Shown here one piece after another: positions 8,586-17,596 of a stretch of 64,000 nt of DNA. The position numbers were made by a program, and so were the translations under genes. The notes beneath the pieces are model-generated. The model was not told the DNA's origin. It did no database searches and was given only the letters and a program-made list of their open reading frames with translations. Position 1 is the stretch's first letter. Every line of letters begins with the position of its first letter. This stretch comes from SXVE01 sp036388895 (GTDB lineage: Bacteria; Acidobacteriota; Blastocatellia; Pyrinomonadales; Pyrinomonadaceae), in contig DASVQY010000005.1 of assembly GCA_036388895.1 (NCBI GenBank), forward strand, positions 1 to 64,000, given 5' to 3'.

Positions 8586-9992
8586 ATGTTTCGTTTTTTA
8601 TCATTTGTTCTAATAAATTTTGTTTTAAGCTTTGCTTTAATTTTTGCTCAAAGTTTTGTTGAGAATGGAAAAAAGACAAATTTATCGAATTTGTCTTTCG
8701 TTAATTTTGGACAAGATCAATCGAAAACTCTTGATGCTGTTCAGATGAAGTACGAGCTTTATAAATTGAAAAATGGATTGCAGGTTTTATTGCAGCAAGA
8801 TTCAAGCGTTGACAACGTTTCGGTTGAATTTTGGCTTAAAACCGGAATTCGAGATGAAGAACCGAATAAATACGGGTTTGCACATTTTTTCGAGCATGTT
8901 ACGCCATACGGACTGCGTGGCAAAACAAAGGAATTGGAACAGTTTAGAACCTATCGAACGGACAGCAATGCTCAAGTCCAAAAGGATTTCACCCGATATT
9001 ACATCAAAGTAAAGCCCGAAGGCTTGGACTTAGCCCTGCAATATACCGCGGAAAGATTAAATGCCAAAGACATTGATATAGACAATGAAAAAGTAGAAAG
9101 CGAGCGGATTAGAGTTTTAAGTGAAATTGACCGAAACTCAAAAAATCCTTTTTGGAGTGCCGAAGGGACAATGGCTCTTTATTCCGCAACTTTCGGTCAA
9201 ACACATCCTTATGGACACGGCGGATACGGAACAATTGAAAACAACAAAAATTTTAAGTTGGAAGATTTCAGACAGTGGTATAAAAAATATGTTCACCCGA
9301 ATAACATAATTCTTTTTGTAGTCGGTAATTTTGACGAGACGAATGCCCGAAAATACATTGATAAACACTTCGGCAAATTGGATGGAACAACAAAAAACTT
9401 AAATAAAACTACAATGCCGCCGGTAAATCAAAACAGAAAGGATTTTATGGTTGAAACAAATACAGAAGAGCATTATCTGGCTTTGAGCTGGGCTGTTTCC
9501 AAATGGGGTTCTAACGAAGACGGCGCTTTTAGAATTTTAGCGAACATATTAGACGACAGATTAAAAGATAAATCGAAACAAATAAAAGAGATTTCCAAAA
9601 TCGGAATCGCAGACTTGTTAAATATGTATCAATACGCCGGTCAATTCGGAGTTTATGCTTCTTTTTCAAGCCTGAAGGACAAAGAAGCAATCGAAAGCTT
9701 TCTCGAAAAGGAGATAAAGAATCTGATTGAATTCGGAGTTACGGAAGTAGAATTAAAGAATGCCAAACAAAGAGAAATTCAAAAGATTCAAGAGATGAAA
9801 AAGAATTTAGGCTTTCAATCCAGCAGAACCGAACTTTTAGGGCAAAGCCTTTTATTTAGAGGAAATCCCGACTACTATTTCACCAGATTAAAAAAACAAA
9901 GTAAGCTAAAAAAAGAAGAAGTAGAAAAAACAGCGCGAATTTGGCTTAGAAAGGAGCCATCAAAAGTTCTCTTCAAATCAAAGAATAATTGA
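8586..9992 (+). CDS. Secreted M16 family zinc peptidase
   Basis: 468 residues from the ATG at 8586, which has AAGGAA at 8575-8580. An ATG 14 codons upstream lacks a site. A signal peptide ends near FAQSF. The inverted zinc motif HxxEH is present as HFFEH (about residues 100-104), and the third ligand is the Glu of RVLSEID about 76 residues later, so the active half looks intact. A second, non-catalytic M16 domain follows from about residue 250. Such proteins degrade peptides in the periplasm. They often come as pairs with an inactive partner, but no second M16 gene is adjacent. It is bracketed by the motif copies at 8431 and 10090. Confidence 0.88.
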   Translation: MFRFLSFVLINFVLSFALIFAQSFVENGKKTNLSNLSFVNFGQDQSKTLDAVQMKYELYKLKNGLQVLLQQDSSVDNVSVEFWLKTGIRDEEPNKYGFAHFFEHVTPYGLRGKTKELEQFRTYRTDSNAQVQKDFTRYYIKVKPEGLDLALQYTAERLNAKDIDIDNEKVESERIRVLSEIDRNSKNPFWSAEGTMALYSATFGQTHPYGHGGYGTIENNKNFKLEDFRQWYKKYVHPNNIILFVVGNFDETNARKYIDKHFGKLDGTTKNLNKTTMPPVNQNRKDFMVETNTEEHYLALSWAVSKWGSNEDGAFRILANILDDRLKDKSKQIKEISKIGIADLLNMYQYAGQFGVYASFSSLKDKEAIESFLEKEIKNLIEFGVTEVELKNAKQREIQKIQEMKKNLGFQSSRTELLGQSLLFRGNPDYYFTRLKKQSKLKKEEVEKTARIWLRKEPSKVLFKSKNN

Positions 9993-10083
9993 GGCTTTGT
10001 CTTTTAAAAAAAGAGCTTTCGGGAAAGGATTTTGAGAAAAACGTAAACACTTTTTAGAAGAAACCGATTTTTAAGACAAAGCC
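9993..10083. repeat. 91-bp segment with terminal inverted repeats
   Basis: Starting right after the M16 stop codon, GGCTTTGTCTT (9993-10003) is perfectly complementary to AAGACAAAGCC (10073-10083). The pairing extends weakly through TTAAAAA / TTTTTAA. The 69-base interior codes for nothing. It could be a miniature mobile element, a transcript-end structure, or part of the following repeat at 10090. Confidence 0.55.
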
Positions 10084-10089
10084 ATAAAG

Positions 10090-10115
10090 GTGTTATAAAC
10101 GACCTTTTTTGAAAC
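10090..10115 (+). repeat. ACGACC-TTTTTGAAAC motif copy
   Basis: An imperfect palindrome starting GTGTTATAAACGACC and ending TTTTTTGAAAC. It matches the units at 59477-59502 and 59075-59100 on the other strand at most positions. It stands between two secreted-protease genes, and reads in their direction. Confidence 0.6.
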
Positions 10116-10229
10116 AAAAATACACAAATCAAAACAGATAAAAGAACATCAACTTTAATAAATTTTCTTTAATGCGATATTGATTGAACGCCAGAGCTTG
10201 TCAGGCGAATGCTGAGAGGTGAAAAAATT

Positions 10230-11267
10230 ATGAAACGGCTTGTGACAACTGCTTTGTATTTCGTCGTTTGCGCGATGACTATTTTCGCTCAAATAAACGA
10301 AACCAAACTTAATACCGATCCTAACAAAACAAAATTCGTCACCTCTGACATCGACAATTTCTGGCGCGCTTTCGATCTGGCGGCGAAAGAATCCGAAAGG
10401 CAACGGAAAATCGCGATTTTTCAAACCGAATATCTTGATAAAGGCAGTATCGGTTTGCAGGATTTTCTTCGATTGCGAATAAAAAGCGCTAAAGATCTGG
10501 TTGACATAATAGAGCTTTTGCCGCGCTTTTATTCATCTGTTCGACCGAGCACTTTGCGCGTAGCCGAAATGGAAAACGAGATGCGTAAAAGTTTACTCAA
10601 GTTTAAGCAAATTTATCCTGAAGCAGTTTTTCCTGATGTTTATTTTGTGATAGGGATAGCGAACACCGGCGGCACAGCCTCAAAAAACGGTCTGCTCATC
10701 GGAACAGAGTTATACGGCGCAACAATAAACACTCCGCGCGATGAGTTTCCCGCTTTGTTCAAAACTTTTCTGCCTGATGTAAAAGAGGCAAACGAGTTAA
10801 ATCACCTAGTTTCCAAAGCTCTCGACACAGCATTGAAACCAATTGAAAAGTTGCCGTTTACCGTCGCGCACGAATCGTGTCATTTTAACCAGAATTATCC
10901 AAAGCAAACAACACTTCTGGAAAAATCAATTCAGGAAGGTGCTTGTGATTTTATTGCCGAACTAACCGCCGGAGAGGTTATCAATCCATCATTGAAGATT
11001 TACGGTGATCAAAATGAAGCCAAATTATGGAAGGATTTTCAAATGGAAATGAATGGCAAAGATTTAAGTAAATGGATGTATAACAGTTTCAAAATAAAAG
11101 ACCGACCCGGAGATTTGGGTTACTATATGGGTTACAAAATCAGTAAAGAGTATTACCGAAACGCAAAAAACAAACAATCGGCGGTCAGAGATATTCTGAA
11201 TATAAAAGACTTCGATGCTTTTTTTGAGAAAAGCCTTTATCGTCAGAAGTTTACAAAGCAGCCATAG
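10230..11267 (+). CDS. Secreted putative zinc metallopeptidase (DUF2268-like gluzincin)
   Basis: 345 residues from the ATG at 10230, with GAGAGGTG eight bases upstream. An earlier ATG seven codons up has no site. A signal peptide ends at TIFAQ. A zinc motif HExxH is present as AHESCHF, about residue 215. About 30 residues later EGACDFIAEL supplies a possible third ligand, the arrangement of gluzincins and of the predicted Zn-dependent proteases of the DUF2268 type. The rest is mostly helical and unfamiliar. The catalytic call is inference from motif order; no substrate can be named. It is framed by motif copies at 10090 and 11317. Confidence 0.65.
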   Translation: MKRLVTTALYFVVCAMTIFAQINETKLNTDPNKTKFVTSDIDNFWRAFDLAAKESERQRKIAIFQTEYLDKGSIGLQDFLRLRIKSAKDLVDIIELLPRFYSSVRPSTLRVAEMENEMRKSLLKFKQIYPEAVFPDVYFVIGIANTGGTASKNGLLIGTELYGATINTPRDEFPALFKTFLPDVKEANELNHLVSKALDTALKPIEKLPFTVAHESCHFNQNYPKQTTLLEKSIQEGACDFIAELTAGEVINPSLKIYGDQNEAKLWKDFQMEMNGKDLSKWMYNSFKIKDRPGDLGYYMGYKISKEYYRNAKNKQSAVRDILNIKDFDAFFEKSLYRQKFTKQP

Positions 11268-11316
11268 GCATTTCCGGCGAGCTAAATATATTATTTTAAC
11301 GATTTGCTGAAAATAA

Positions 11317-11341
11317 TCTCATAAACGACCTTTTGGGAAAC
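11317..11341 (+). repeat. ACGACC-TTTTTGAAAC motif copy after the gluzincin gene
   Basis: TCTCATAAACGACCTTTT followed by GGGAAAC. It has the same TCATAAACGACC core as the copies in the integrative element. It lies 50 bases after the stop codon at 11267, on the same strand as that gene. Confidence 0.5.
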
Positions 11342-11437
11342 AAACATTAACATGGCTTAATAAGGACAAATTTCTCTACATAACAGGTATAAAACTTTGT
11401 GGCGAAGAAATTAAGTGTTTATTGACATATTTAACTT

Positions 11438-13888
11438 TTAAGGAACAAAGGCATTAGGGATAGGTTTATCACCGGATTGCCCGAATGTTTGTATCAATGT
11501 GCTTGATGTTGCTCTTTGTGCATACCAGGTATTGTTTGACGGTCGAAATACGGCTGCATCTGATTTTCCGTCTCCGTCATAATCACCCGGCGCAGGTATA
11601 TCTCCATTCGTTCCAAACGGAAATGAGTAGAAGCTGTTATTTTCACTTCTAATGACAAACCATTCATTCGTTGATGGACGCCAAAAAGCAACATCAGCTT
11701 TTCCGTCTCCGGTGTAGTCACCTTGCACGGGTTTGTCTGTGTTATTACCGAATTGAAATGCTATTGATCCTAAACCGCTTCTCTGCAACCACCATTCTCC
11801 AACTGAAGGACGGTAAACGGCAATATCTGCCTTGTTGTCGCCGTCATAATCGGCAACAACAGGAACGTCTCCGCTTTGACCGAAGGTTTGAATCGTTGTT
11901 CCTCCAGTTGATTTTAAGATAAACCAGGTATTTGTAGACGGACGAAATACAGCCGCATCCGCACGCCCGTCGCCGTCATAATCAGCAGGAACGGGAGTGT
12001 CTCCGTTTGCACCAAACGGGAATGAATAGAAACTGTTATCCTCGCTGCGCATAATCAGCCATTCACCTGTTTGCGGTCGCCAAACGGCAATGTCTGTTTT
12101 ACCGTCGCCCGTGAAATCGGCGGGAACTAATTTGTCAGCAGAAGAACCGAACTGAAAAGCGCCGTTTCCACCGTTTGAACTTTTCTGGTACCACCATTGA
12201 CTTACTGCCGGACGATAAATTGAAATGTCGGTTTTGCCGTCTCCGTCAAAATCAAAGCGAGTGGTTGCTTGAGATGTTGTTCCGAACGTGCTTCGTGAGC
12301 CGCTTGCCGGGTTGGCTAATTGGTAAAGCGCATAATTTCCCGTATTAACATTCTTTTTATACTCGTACAGTCGAAACTGATAATTTGTACTGCCGTTCAA
12401 ATTGCTGACAGTCACGCTGTTTCCCGTACCGCTGTAAACGACACGATTCGCGTCACCTAAATCCACTTGCGAACCGCTCGCGTATTCGGTTCCGTCCAGA
12501 GGGAATTTATTCGGCGCGCCGCCCGCCCGCATAATCAGCACGCGCCCGTCGCCGTTGCCGTTTGTCCAGTTAACGGTCATTGAATTGCTGGTAACGTTGG
12601 AAAAATTCATCGCCGAAGCGTTTTGCGTCGGAACGTCAAAAAGATCATGCGTCGGGAATGTCGTGGTGCTGTTGACGCAATTCCCGAAACCAAGATTAGC
12701 CACAGCGTTCTGGAAACCGGCAGCTTCCGTGCGCTTGTTCATGATCACCGCCCAAGCCACCTGACTGCTAAACTGACTGCTAGTCCTGACCATCCAACTG
12801 TATGAGCCATCAAGCGAGCCGCCGTGAAACCAGGTGTTTTGAGGAGTTACAGACCAGCCCTTGGCATAGCCGGGATTAGTTGCCGAAGGCGTGGTCATAA
12901 TTTGGATAGTGGTCGGAGAAAGAATATCGGGACGACTCGGAAAACCGTCGACCGCCGTTAACAACCTAACAAGGTCACGGGCAGTCGCGATCCAGCCACC
13001 GTGGGCGTCCATCGCTTCAATGCTCCAACCGCCGTATTGCCAGGGAACTAATTGTCCCGTTCCGTAAGCTGAAAGCGTCGTAAAAGGGTTGATGTATTCG
13101 CCTTCGCGTTCCTGTTTATCCGCAAGCAGGTTTTTGCCCAAACGAATATCGTAAATGCCGAGCGGCGCAAAGATGTTTTGTTTGACGTAATTCTCGTAAC
13201 TCATTCCGGTTTTCTTTTCGATCACTTCGCCGAGAACCAGATAACCGACGTTTGAATAGTTTTGAGCGGTGCCCGGAGCAAAATCCAACCCTTTCTGAAT
13301 TAAAAATTTAATCATCGCGCGCCTGGTCACCGGATTTGCCTCGCCCAAAGTTTGAGTAACGTGAAGCGGAAACGCAATCGGGTCGCTGTGTCCAAAGTTA
13401 AAAGGGTAAGGCGACAAAGGACCTGCCGGCAAATCCCGATTCCAACCGGCAGCGTGTTCGAGCAAATTTTGAATCGTTATGTTATAAACGCGCGTGTCGG
13501 TGACGTTCGCATTAGCGAAATAAGGATCGGCATTAAGAATTCCGCCGGGACCGAAAGGTTTATCGCTGAGGCTCAACTGCCCGTTTTCGATCAGCTTCAT
13601 GATGGCAATCGAAGTGATCGGTTTGGAAATGCTGGCGATGCGAAACATATGATATGGCTGCGTCAGCTCGGTTCCGGCTTGATTGGCAGTTCCAAAGGCG
13701 CGCATGTAAACCAGCCTGCCGTTTTTGGCAATGGCTAACGTCGCGCCGGGAATTTGATAGTTGTTCATAAATGTCTGCATCTGCGCGTCGCACTGGCTCA
13801 TAGAACCAGCCGGAATGCCGGTTTGCGCAAACGTCGGCAAAGCGAAAACCGTGACAGCGATGATTCCGATTAATAATGCGCGTTTCAT
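11438..13888 (-). CDS. Secreted class C beta-lactamase-like serine hydrolase with six FG-GAP/VCBS repeats
   Basis: 816 residues from the ATG at 13888. AAGGAG lies nine bases upstream, and the frame continues further without support. A signal peptide ends at PTFAQ. The hydrolase domain (about 30-420) shows SxxK as SISK (Ser86, Lys89), YSN (Tyr211-Asn213) and HGG (355-357), the three motifs of penicillin-binding/esterase-type class C proteins. A fibronectin-like stretch with NSMTVNW follows. Six repeats of about 47 residues then fill the C-terminus, each with D.DGDGK.D.A..RP calcium-loop sequences, likely a beta-propeller. The repeats run as two copies of a three-repeat block. The natural substrate is unknown; peptide or ester hydrolysis outside the cytoplasm is likely. 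Confidence 0.9.
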   Translation of the reverse strand: MKRALLIGIIAVTVFALPTFAQTGIPAGSMSQCDAQMQTFMNNYQIPGATLAIAKNGRLVYMRAFGTANQAGTELTQPYHMFRIASISKPITSIAIMKLIENGQLSLSDKPFGPGGILNADPYFANANVTDTRVYNITIQNLLEHAAGWNRDLPAGPLSPYPFNFGHSDPIAFPLHVTQTLGEANPVTRRAMIKFLIQKGLDFAPGTAQNYSNVGYLVLGEVIEKKTGMSYENYVKQNIFAPLGIYDIRLGKNLLADKQEREGEYINPFTTLSAYGTGQLVPWQYGGWSIEAMDAHGGWIATARDLVRLLTAVDGFPSRPDILSPTTIQIMTTPSATNPGYAKGWSVTPQNTWFHGGSLDGSYSWMVRTSSQFSSQVAWAVIMNKRTEAAGFQNAVANLGFGNCVNSTTTFPTHDLFDVPTQNASAMNFSNVTSNSMTVNWTNGNGDGRVLIMRAGGAPNKFPLDGTEYASGSQVDLGDANRVVYSGTGNSVTVSNLNGSTNYQFRLYEYKKNVNTGNYALYQLANPASGSRSTFGTTSQATTRFDFDGDGKTDISIYRPAVSQWWYQKSSNGGNGAFQFGSSADKLVPADFTGDGKTDIAVWRPQTGEWLIMRSEDNSFYSFPFGANGDTPVPADYDGDGRADAAVFRPSTNTWFILKSTGGTTIQTFGQSGDVPVVADYDGDNKADIAVYRPSVGEWWLQRSGLGSIAFQFGNNTDKPVQGDYTGDGKADVAFWRPSTNEWFVIRSENNSFYSFPFGTNGDIPAPGDYDGDGKSDAAVFRPSNNTWYAQRATSSTLIQTFGQSGDKPIPNAFVP

Positions 13889-14071
13889 TTCTCGATTCTC
13901 CTTTTCGGGAATGACTAAAGCAATCATCCTTTTAGGTTCATCACCCAAATCAATCGTTAAACCGTAAAATCTTTTATAATGTGCGAAATCGTATACCAAA
14001 GTTAGAAAAAGAGCTACAACTTTTTTCCTTATCTCGGAGAAACAAAGAAAAATGTCCCGCAGGACGTCTGA

Positions 14072-14111
14072 TTTTATTAAAAAGCATCATCTTTTATTAA
14101 AAAGAATCATC
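14072..14111. repeat. 20-bp tandem duplication
   Basis: The unit TTTTATTAAAAAGCATCATC occurs at 14072-14091 and again at 14092-14111 with one base changed. It lies in the 320-bp gap between the mod operon end and the serine hydrolase start. That gap otherwise holds only a small GTCC-CGCA-GGAC hairpin (14055-14066) and the hydrolase promoter region. Confidence 0.75.
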
Positions 14112-14208
14112 GGCGGGCAATTTCTACTCCCGTCAATTTATAATGTTTCAAACCGGAGACGAACGAGCAAAATATTTCAAAATTTAACTCATTCGTCGAA
14201 AAACCAAT

Positions 14209-14865
14209 TCACTCGTTAAAAATACTACCGTTTTTTAATTTGATGCGGTGCTTTCCGAAACGTTCGGCTTCGCGTTCATTGTGCGTAACGTAAATGAACG
14301 GAATCAAGGCGCGAAGCTGCGCATTTTCGATTTCGTCGAGCAGCTTGGCGCGCGTTTCAACATCAACCGCCGACAAAGGTTCGTCGAGCAAAACGATTGC
14401 AGGATCGGAAGCCAAAGCTCTGGCGAGCGCGACGCGCTGCCGCTCGCCGCCCGACATTTCGCGCGGAACACGCTTACAAACGTGTTCAATTCGGAAAATC
14501 GAAAGCATTTCCCGCGCTTTTTCATTTTTCAGCTTCTGCTCGTCGGCTTTAACGCCGTAAGCGATATTTTGCAGCGCCGTTAAATGCGGAAACAACGCGT
14601 AATCTTGAAAAACGTAACCGACGCGTCTTTCTTGAATCGAAAGATTAATCTTTCGAGCGGAATCGTAATAAATTTGCGAATCAACTTCGACAAAGCCTTC
14701 GTCGGGCGCGAGAATTCCGGCAATCAATCGCAAAATGCTTGTTTTTCCGGCGCCGGACGAACCTGTGATAACCGAAAAGCCGCTGCCGACGGAAAACGAA
14801 ACGTCGAGCCGAAATACAATTTCGCGTTCTTTGTAGAAATGTTTTTTGAGATTGACGGTCAGCAT
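14209..14865 (-). CDS. modC: Molybdate ABC transporter ATP-binding protein
   Basis: ATPase that powers molybdate import with ModB and ModA. 218 residues with Walker A GSSGAGKTS, Q-loop VFQDYALFPH, signature MSGGERQRVALARAL, Walker B IVLLDEP and switch His in YVTHNERE. Canonical ModC is about 350 residues because of a C-terminal TOBE/Mop molybdate-binding domain. That part is absent here, so molybdate feedback through this subunit is not expected. It starts four bases after modB ends, as the last gene of the pta-modA-modB-modC row. Tungstate transporters look similar and cannot be excluded. Confidence 0.88.
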   Translation of the reverse strand: MLTVNLKKHFYKEREIVFRLDVSFSVGSGFSVITGSSGAGKTSILRLIAGILAPDEGFVEVDSQIYYDSARKINLSIQERRVGYVFQDYALFPHLTALQNIAYGVKADEQKLKNEKAREMLSIFRIEHVCKRVPREMSGGERQRVALARALASDPAIVLLDEPLSAVDVETRAKLLDEIENAQLRALIPFIYVTHNEREAERFGKHRIKLKNGSIFNE

Positions 14866-14868
14866 TTT

Positions 14869-15531
14869 TTATCCGTAAATCTGCGAGCGACTGATTTTAT
14901 TGGTCAAATATACGGCGGCGATGGAAATTACGGTTAAAATGACGGCGAGAATCTGAGCTTTTTGTTCGTCGCCGGAAGCGACCGCTTCGTAAATGGCGAG
15001 CGGCATCGTCTGCGTTTTTCCCGGAATGTTTCCGGCAATCATCAGCGTCGCGCCGAATTCGCCGAGCGCGCGGGCGAAGCTCAAAACGAGACCGGCGAAA
15101 ATGCCGCGTTTCGCCAGCGGAAGTGTGATTTTCAGAAAGGTTTCGATCTTGCTTTTTCCGAGCGTGTAAGAAGCGATTTCATAATCTGGATTGACGCTTT
15201 CGATGCTCGCCCGCGCCGCTTTTATCATCAAAGGCAGCGAAACGATAACCGCCGCAACGACCGCGCCTTGCCATGTGAAAACGATTGTCCAGCCCGTCAA
15301 ATCGTAAATGTAGCCGCCGATGAGTCCGCGTCTGCCGAGAAGAACGATCAAATAATATCCGGTCACGGTCGGCGGCAAAACAAGCGGCATCGTCAAAACC
15401 GCGTCGAGCAGTTCTTTGCCGCGAAATTCGTATTTGGCAAATAAAAAAGCGAAAATCAATCCGACAATGCCGACAATAACAGTCGCGCAGCCGACGACGA
15501 GCAACGAAAGTTTCAGCGATTCCCAAATCAT
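14869..15531 (-). CDS. modB: Molybdate ABC transporter permease
   Basis: Membrane channel subunit, 220 residues with about five hydrophobic segments. It has the binding-protein-dependent permease signature in ARALGEFGATLMIAGNIPGKTQT, which is characteristic of ModB (GEFGATLM...NIPG). The start ATG overlaps the modA stop by four bases (ATGA), so the two are translationally coupled. Length is normal. Confidence 0.92.
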   Translation of the reverse strand: MIWESLKLSLLVVGCATVIVGIVGLIFAFLFAKYEFRGKELLDAVLTMPLVLPPTVTGYYLIVLLGRRGLIGGYIYDLTGWTIVFTWQGAVVAAVIVSLPLMIKAARASIESVNPDYEIASYTLGKSKIETFLKITLPLAKRGIFAGLVLSFARALGEFGATLMIAGNIPGKTQTMPLAIYEAVASGDEQKAQILAVILTVISIAAVYLTNKISRSQIYG

Positions 15532-16322
15532 TTTCCGTTTGCGCCTATGAAACCGTATTTTTGTAAAACGGCTTGCCCTTCAGCGCTTAGAACCAGGTTG
15601 ATAAAATCCTGCGCCGATTGTTTTTGCGCACTGTCTTTGATGATTGCAATCGGATATAAAATCGGTGCGTGGCTGTCATTCGGCGCGGTCGCGGCGACGT
15701 GAACCTTTTCTCCGGCGACGCGCGCGTCGGTCGCATAAACTATTCCGGCGTCAACTTCGCCGCGCACGACGTAATCGAGAACCTGCCGAACGTCTTCGGC
15801 TAAAATTAATTTTTGTTGAAGACTGTTTTTTAGATTGTTTCTCTCAAAAAACTGTTCAGTATATTGTCCTGCGGGAACGGTTTTCGGGTTTCCGATTGCA
15901 ATCTTCGATATTTCGGAACCGCTCAAATCGGAAAACTCTCTTATGTTTAATTTTGAATCCTGCGGAACAGCCAAAACTAGCGTATTTCGCGCAAAATTAA
16001 GTCGTGACTGCACATCAATCAAATCTTTTTCAGCAAGTTCGTCCATTTGCTTTTCGCCCGCGCTGGCAAACAAACCAACCGGCGCGCCCGTTTCGATCTG
16101 TTTCTGTAATGCGCCGGACGCTCCGAAGTTAAAATTTACATTTTTGCCCGACTTTGATTTATATAATTCGCCGATTTCATTAAAAGCGTCTTTGAGCGAA
16201 ACTGCCGCCGAAACGGTTAAATTACTCGCGATTTCAGATGAGTTATTGCTTAAATCCGAAGAGTTTGTCCGGCAGCAGACGAAAACAAAGACGAATAATA
16301 TAAAAAGCAGCCGGACTTTCAT
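15528..16322 (-). CDS. modA: Molybdate-binding lipoprotein
   Basis: 264 residues. The N-terminus has a hydrophobic run ending FVFVCC, a lipobox, so the protein is probably lipid-anchored rather than free in the periplasm. Typical ModA features follow: LTVSAAVSLKDAFNEIGELY, VNFNFGASGALQKQIETGAPVGLFASAG, and DYVVRGEVDAGIVYATDA. It captures molybdate and delivers it to ModBC. The gene begins 14 bases after the stop of pta and overlaps modB. Confidence 0.92.
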   Translation of the reverse strand: MKVRLLFILFVFVFVCCRTNSSDLSNNSSEIASNLTVSAAVSLKDAFNEIGELYKSKSGKNVNFNFGASGALQKQIETGAPVGLFASAGEKQMDELAEKDLIDVQSRLNFARNTLVLAVPQDSKLNIREFSDLSGSEISKIAIGNPKTVPAGQYTEQFFERNNLKNSLQQKLILAEDVRQVLDYVVRGEVDAGIVYATDARVAGEKVHVAATAPNDSHAPILYPIAIIKDSAQKQSAQDFINLVLSAEGQAVLQKYGFIGANGK

Positions 16323-16336
16323 ATTTGTGTATGGAT

Positions 16337-17365
16337 TTACAGCAAACTTGAAGATTTTCTTGCTTGCGATTGCACTGCCGTAATTGCTACCGCGTCAACA
16401 ATGTCTTCCGCTTTGCAGCCGCGCGATAAATCGTTCGCCGGTCTGTCCAAGCCTTGCAAAATCGGTCCGATTGCCGTTCCGCCGGTTAATCTTTCGGTTA
16501 ATTTGTAAGCGATGTTTCCCGCGTTCAAATCCGGGAAAATTAAAACATTCGCGCGACCGGCAACACTCGAACCCTGCGCTTTCGACGCGGCAACAGACGG
16601 AACAAGCGCGGCGTCGGCTTGCAGTTCGCCATCAATTTCGAGATCGGGAACACGAACGTGAACAGTTTTTGTCGCTTCGATAACTTTGTCAATTAATTTG
16701 TGTTTCGCGCTCCCTTTGGTCGAAAAAGAAAGCATCGCCACGCGCGGCTCCGTATTCAAAAGCGCCCGGCACGAATCAGCCGAAGCGATGGCGATTTCCG
16801 CGAGCTCCGTCGCGTTCGGGTCAATGACGACGCCGCAATCGGCATAAATCATCGCTCCGTCGGCGCCGAATTTTCTGTCAGGAACGACCATTAGAAAAAA
16901 TGACGAAACGATCTTAAAGCCTTCGCGCGCGCCGATACATCTTAAAGCCGCTGCGACCGTGTGCGCCGTCGTGTTGGTTGCTCCGGCGACCGAACCGTCG
17001 GCTTTTCCCAATCTTACAAGCAGATTTCCGTAATAAAGCGGGTCTTTGACGGTTTGTTCGGCTTCTTCCAAAGTGACGCCTTTGGCGCGGCGCAGCTCGT
17101 GATAAACCGTGGCTATTTTGCCGAAATCGGCGGATTTTCGATGATCGAGAATTTCGACGCCGTTTAAATTAACATTCGCATTTCGCGCCGCGTCGCGGAT
17201 TTTCTGCTCGTCGCCGATGATTGTGATTTTCGCCAGTTTTTCACGCACGCACATTTCGGCGGCGCGAATCGTTCTTTCGTCTTCGCCTTCGGGCAAAACG
17301 ATGTGCTGCAAATCGGAAGCGGCTTTGGCGCGTATTTTTTCGAGAACCATAAGTTCATTTAACAT
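16337..17365 (-). CDS. pta: Phosphate acetyltransferase
   Basis: Interconverts acetyl-CoA and acetyl phosphate. 342 residues, the length of the short single-domain Pta enzymes. Recognisable family stretches are HIVLPEGEDERTIRAAEM, GSVAGATNTTAHTVAAALR, DCGVVIDPNATELAEIA and GAIGPILQGL-like TAIGPILQGLDRPANDLSRG near the end. The start may be the first ATG (17365) or the ATG five codons later; neither has a clear ribosome site. The 14-bp gap to modA suggests one transcript. No acetate kinase gene is in the window. Confidence 0.9.
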   Translation of the reverse strand: MLNELMVLEKIRAKAASDLQHIVLPEGEDERTIRAAEMCVREKLAKITIIGDEQKIRDAARNANVNLNGVEILDHRKSADFGKIATVYHELRRAKGVTLEEAEQTVKDPLYYGNLLVRLGKADGSVAGATNTTAHTVAAALRCIGAREGFKIVSSFFLMVVPDRKFGADGAMIYADCGVVIDPNATELAEIAIASADSCRALLNTEPRVAMLSFSTKGSAKHKLIDKVIEATKTVHVRVPDLEIDGELQADAALVPSVAASKAQGSSVAGRANVLIFPDLNAGNIAYKLTERLTGGTAIGPILQGLDRPANDLSRGCKAEDIVDAVAITAVQSQARKSSSLL

Positions 17366-17516
17366 TCAACATTTAACATTTATCAAGGCGCGCTGAACGG
17401 TTAATTCACAAAAATACAAGTAAAATATAAAAAAAGATTGATGATGACGCCTCGAAAAAACAATTAACGACCTCAAAATACGGCTGTTGAATGATAAATG
17501 TAAATGATAAATGTTC
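17364..17516. repeat. AACATTT / AAATGTT word-type quasi-palindrome
   Basis: CATTCAACATTTAACATTTATC near the pta start (17363-17384) is mirrored by GATAAATGTAAATGATAAATGTT at 17493-17515. Each side is built from repeated 7-9 bp words. The DNA between holds the divergent promoters of pta and the DUF1232 gene. See the finding on similar structures at four intergenic sites. Confidence 0.55.
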
Positions 17517-17596
17517 CGGCTTGCTCAAAATCGCGGCATTTCTTAGACTAATAAAAATTAATAAAGAAAATTAAGGGAAAATAAGGAAAAAGCGAA

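Noticed and set aside
17455..17480. AACGACCTCAAAAT near the DUF1232 gene as a further motif copy
   Set aside because: Only the ACGACC core matches; it lacks the TTTTTGAAAC half and the palindrome.
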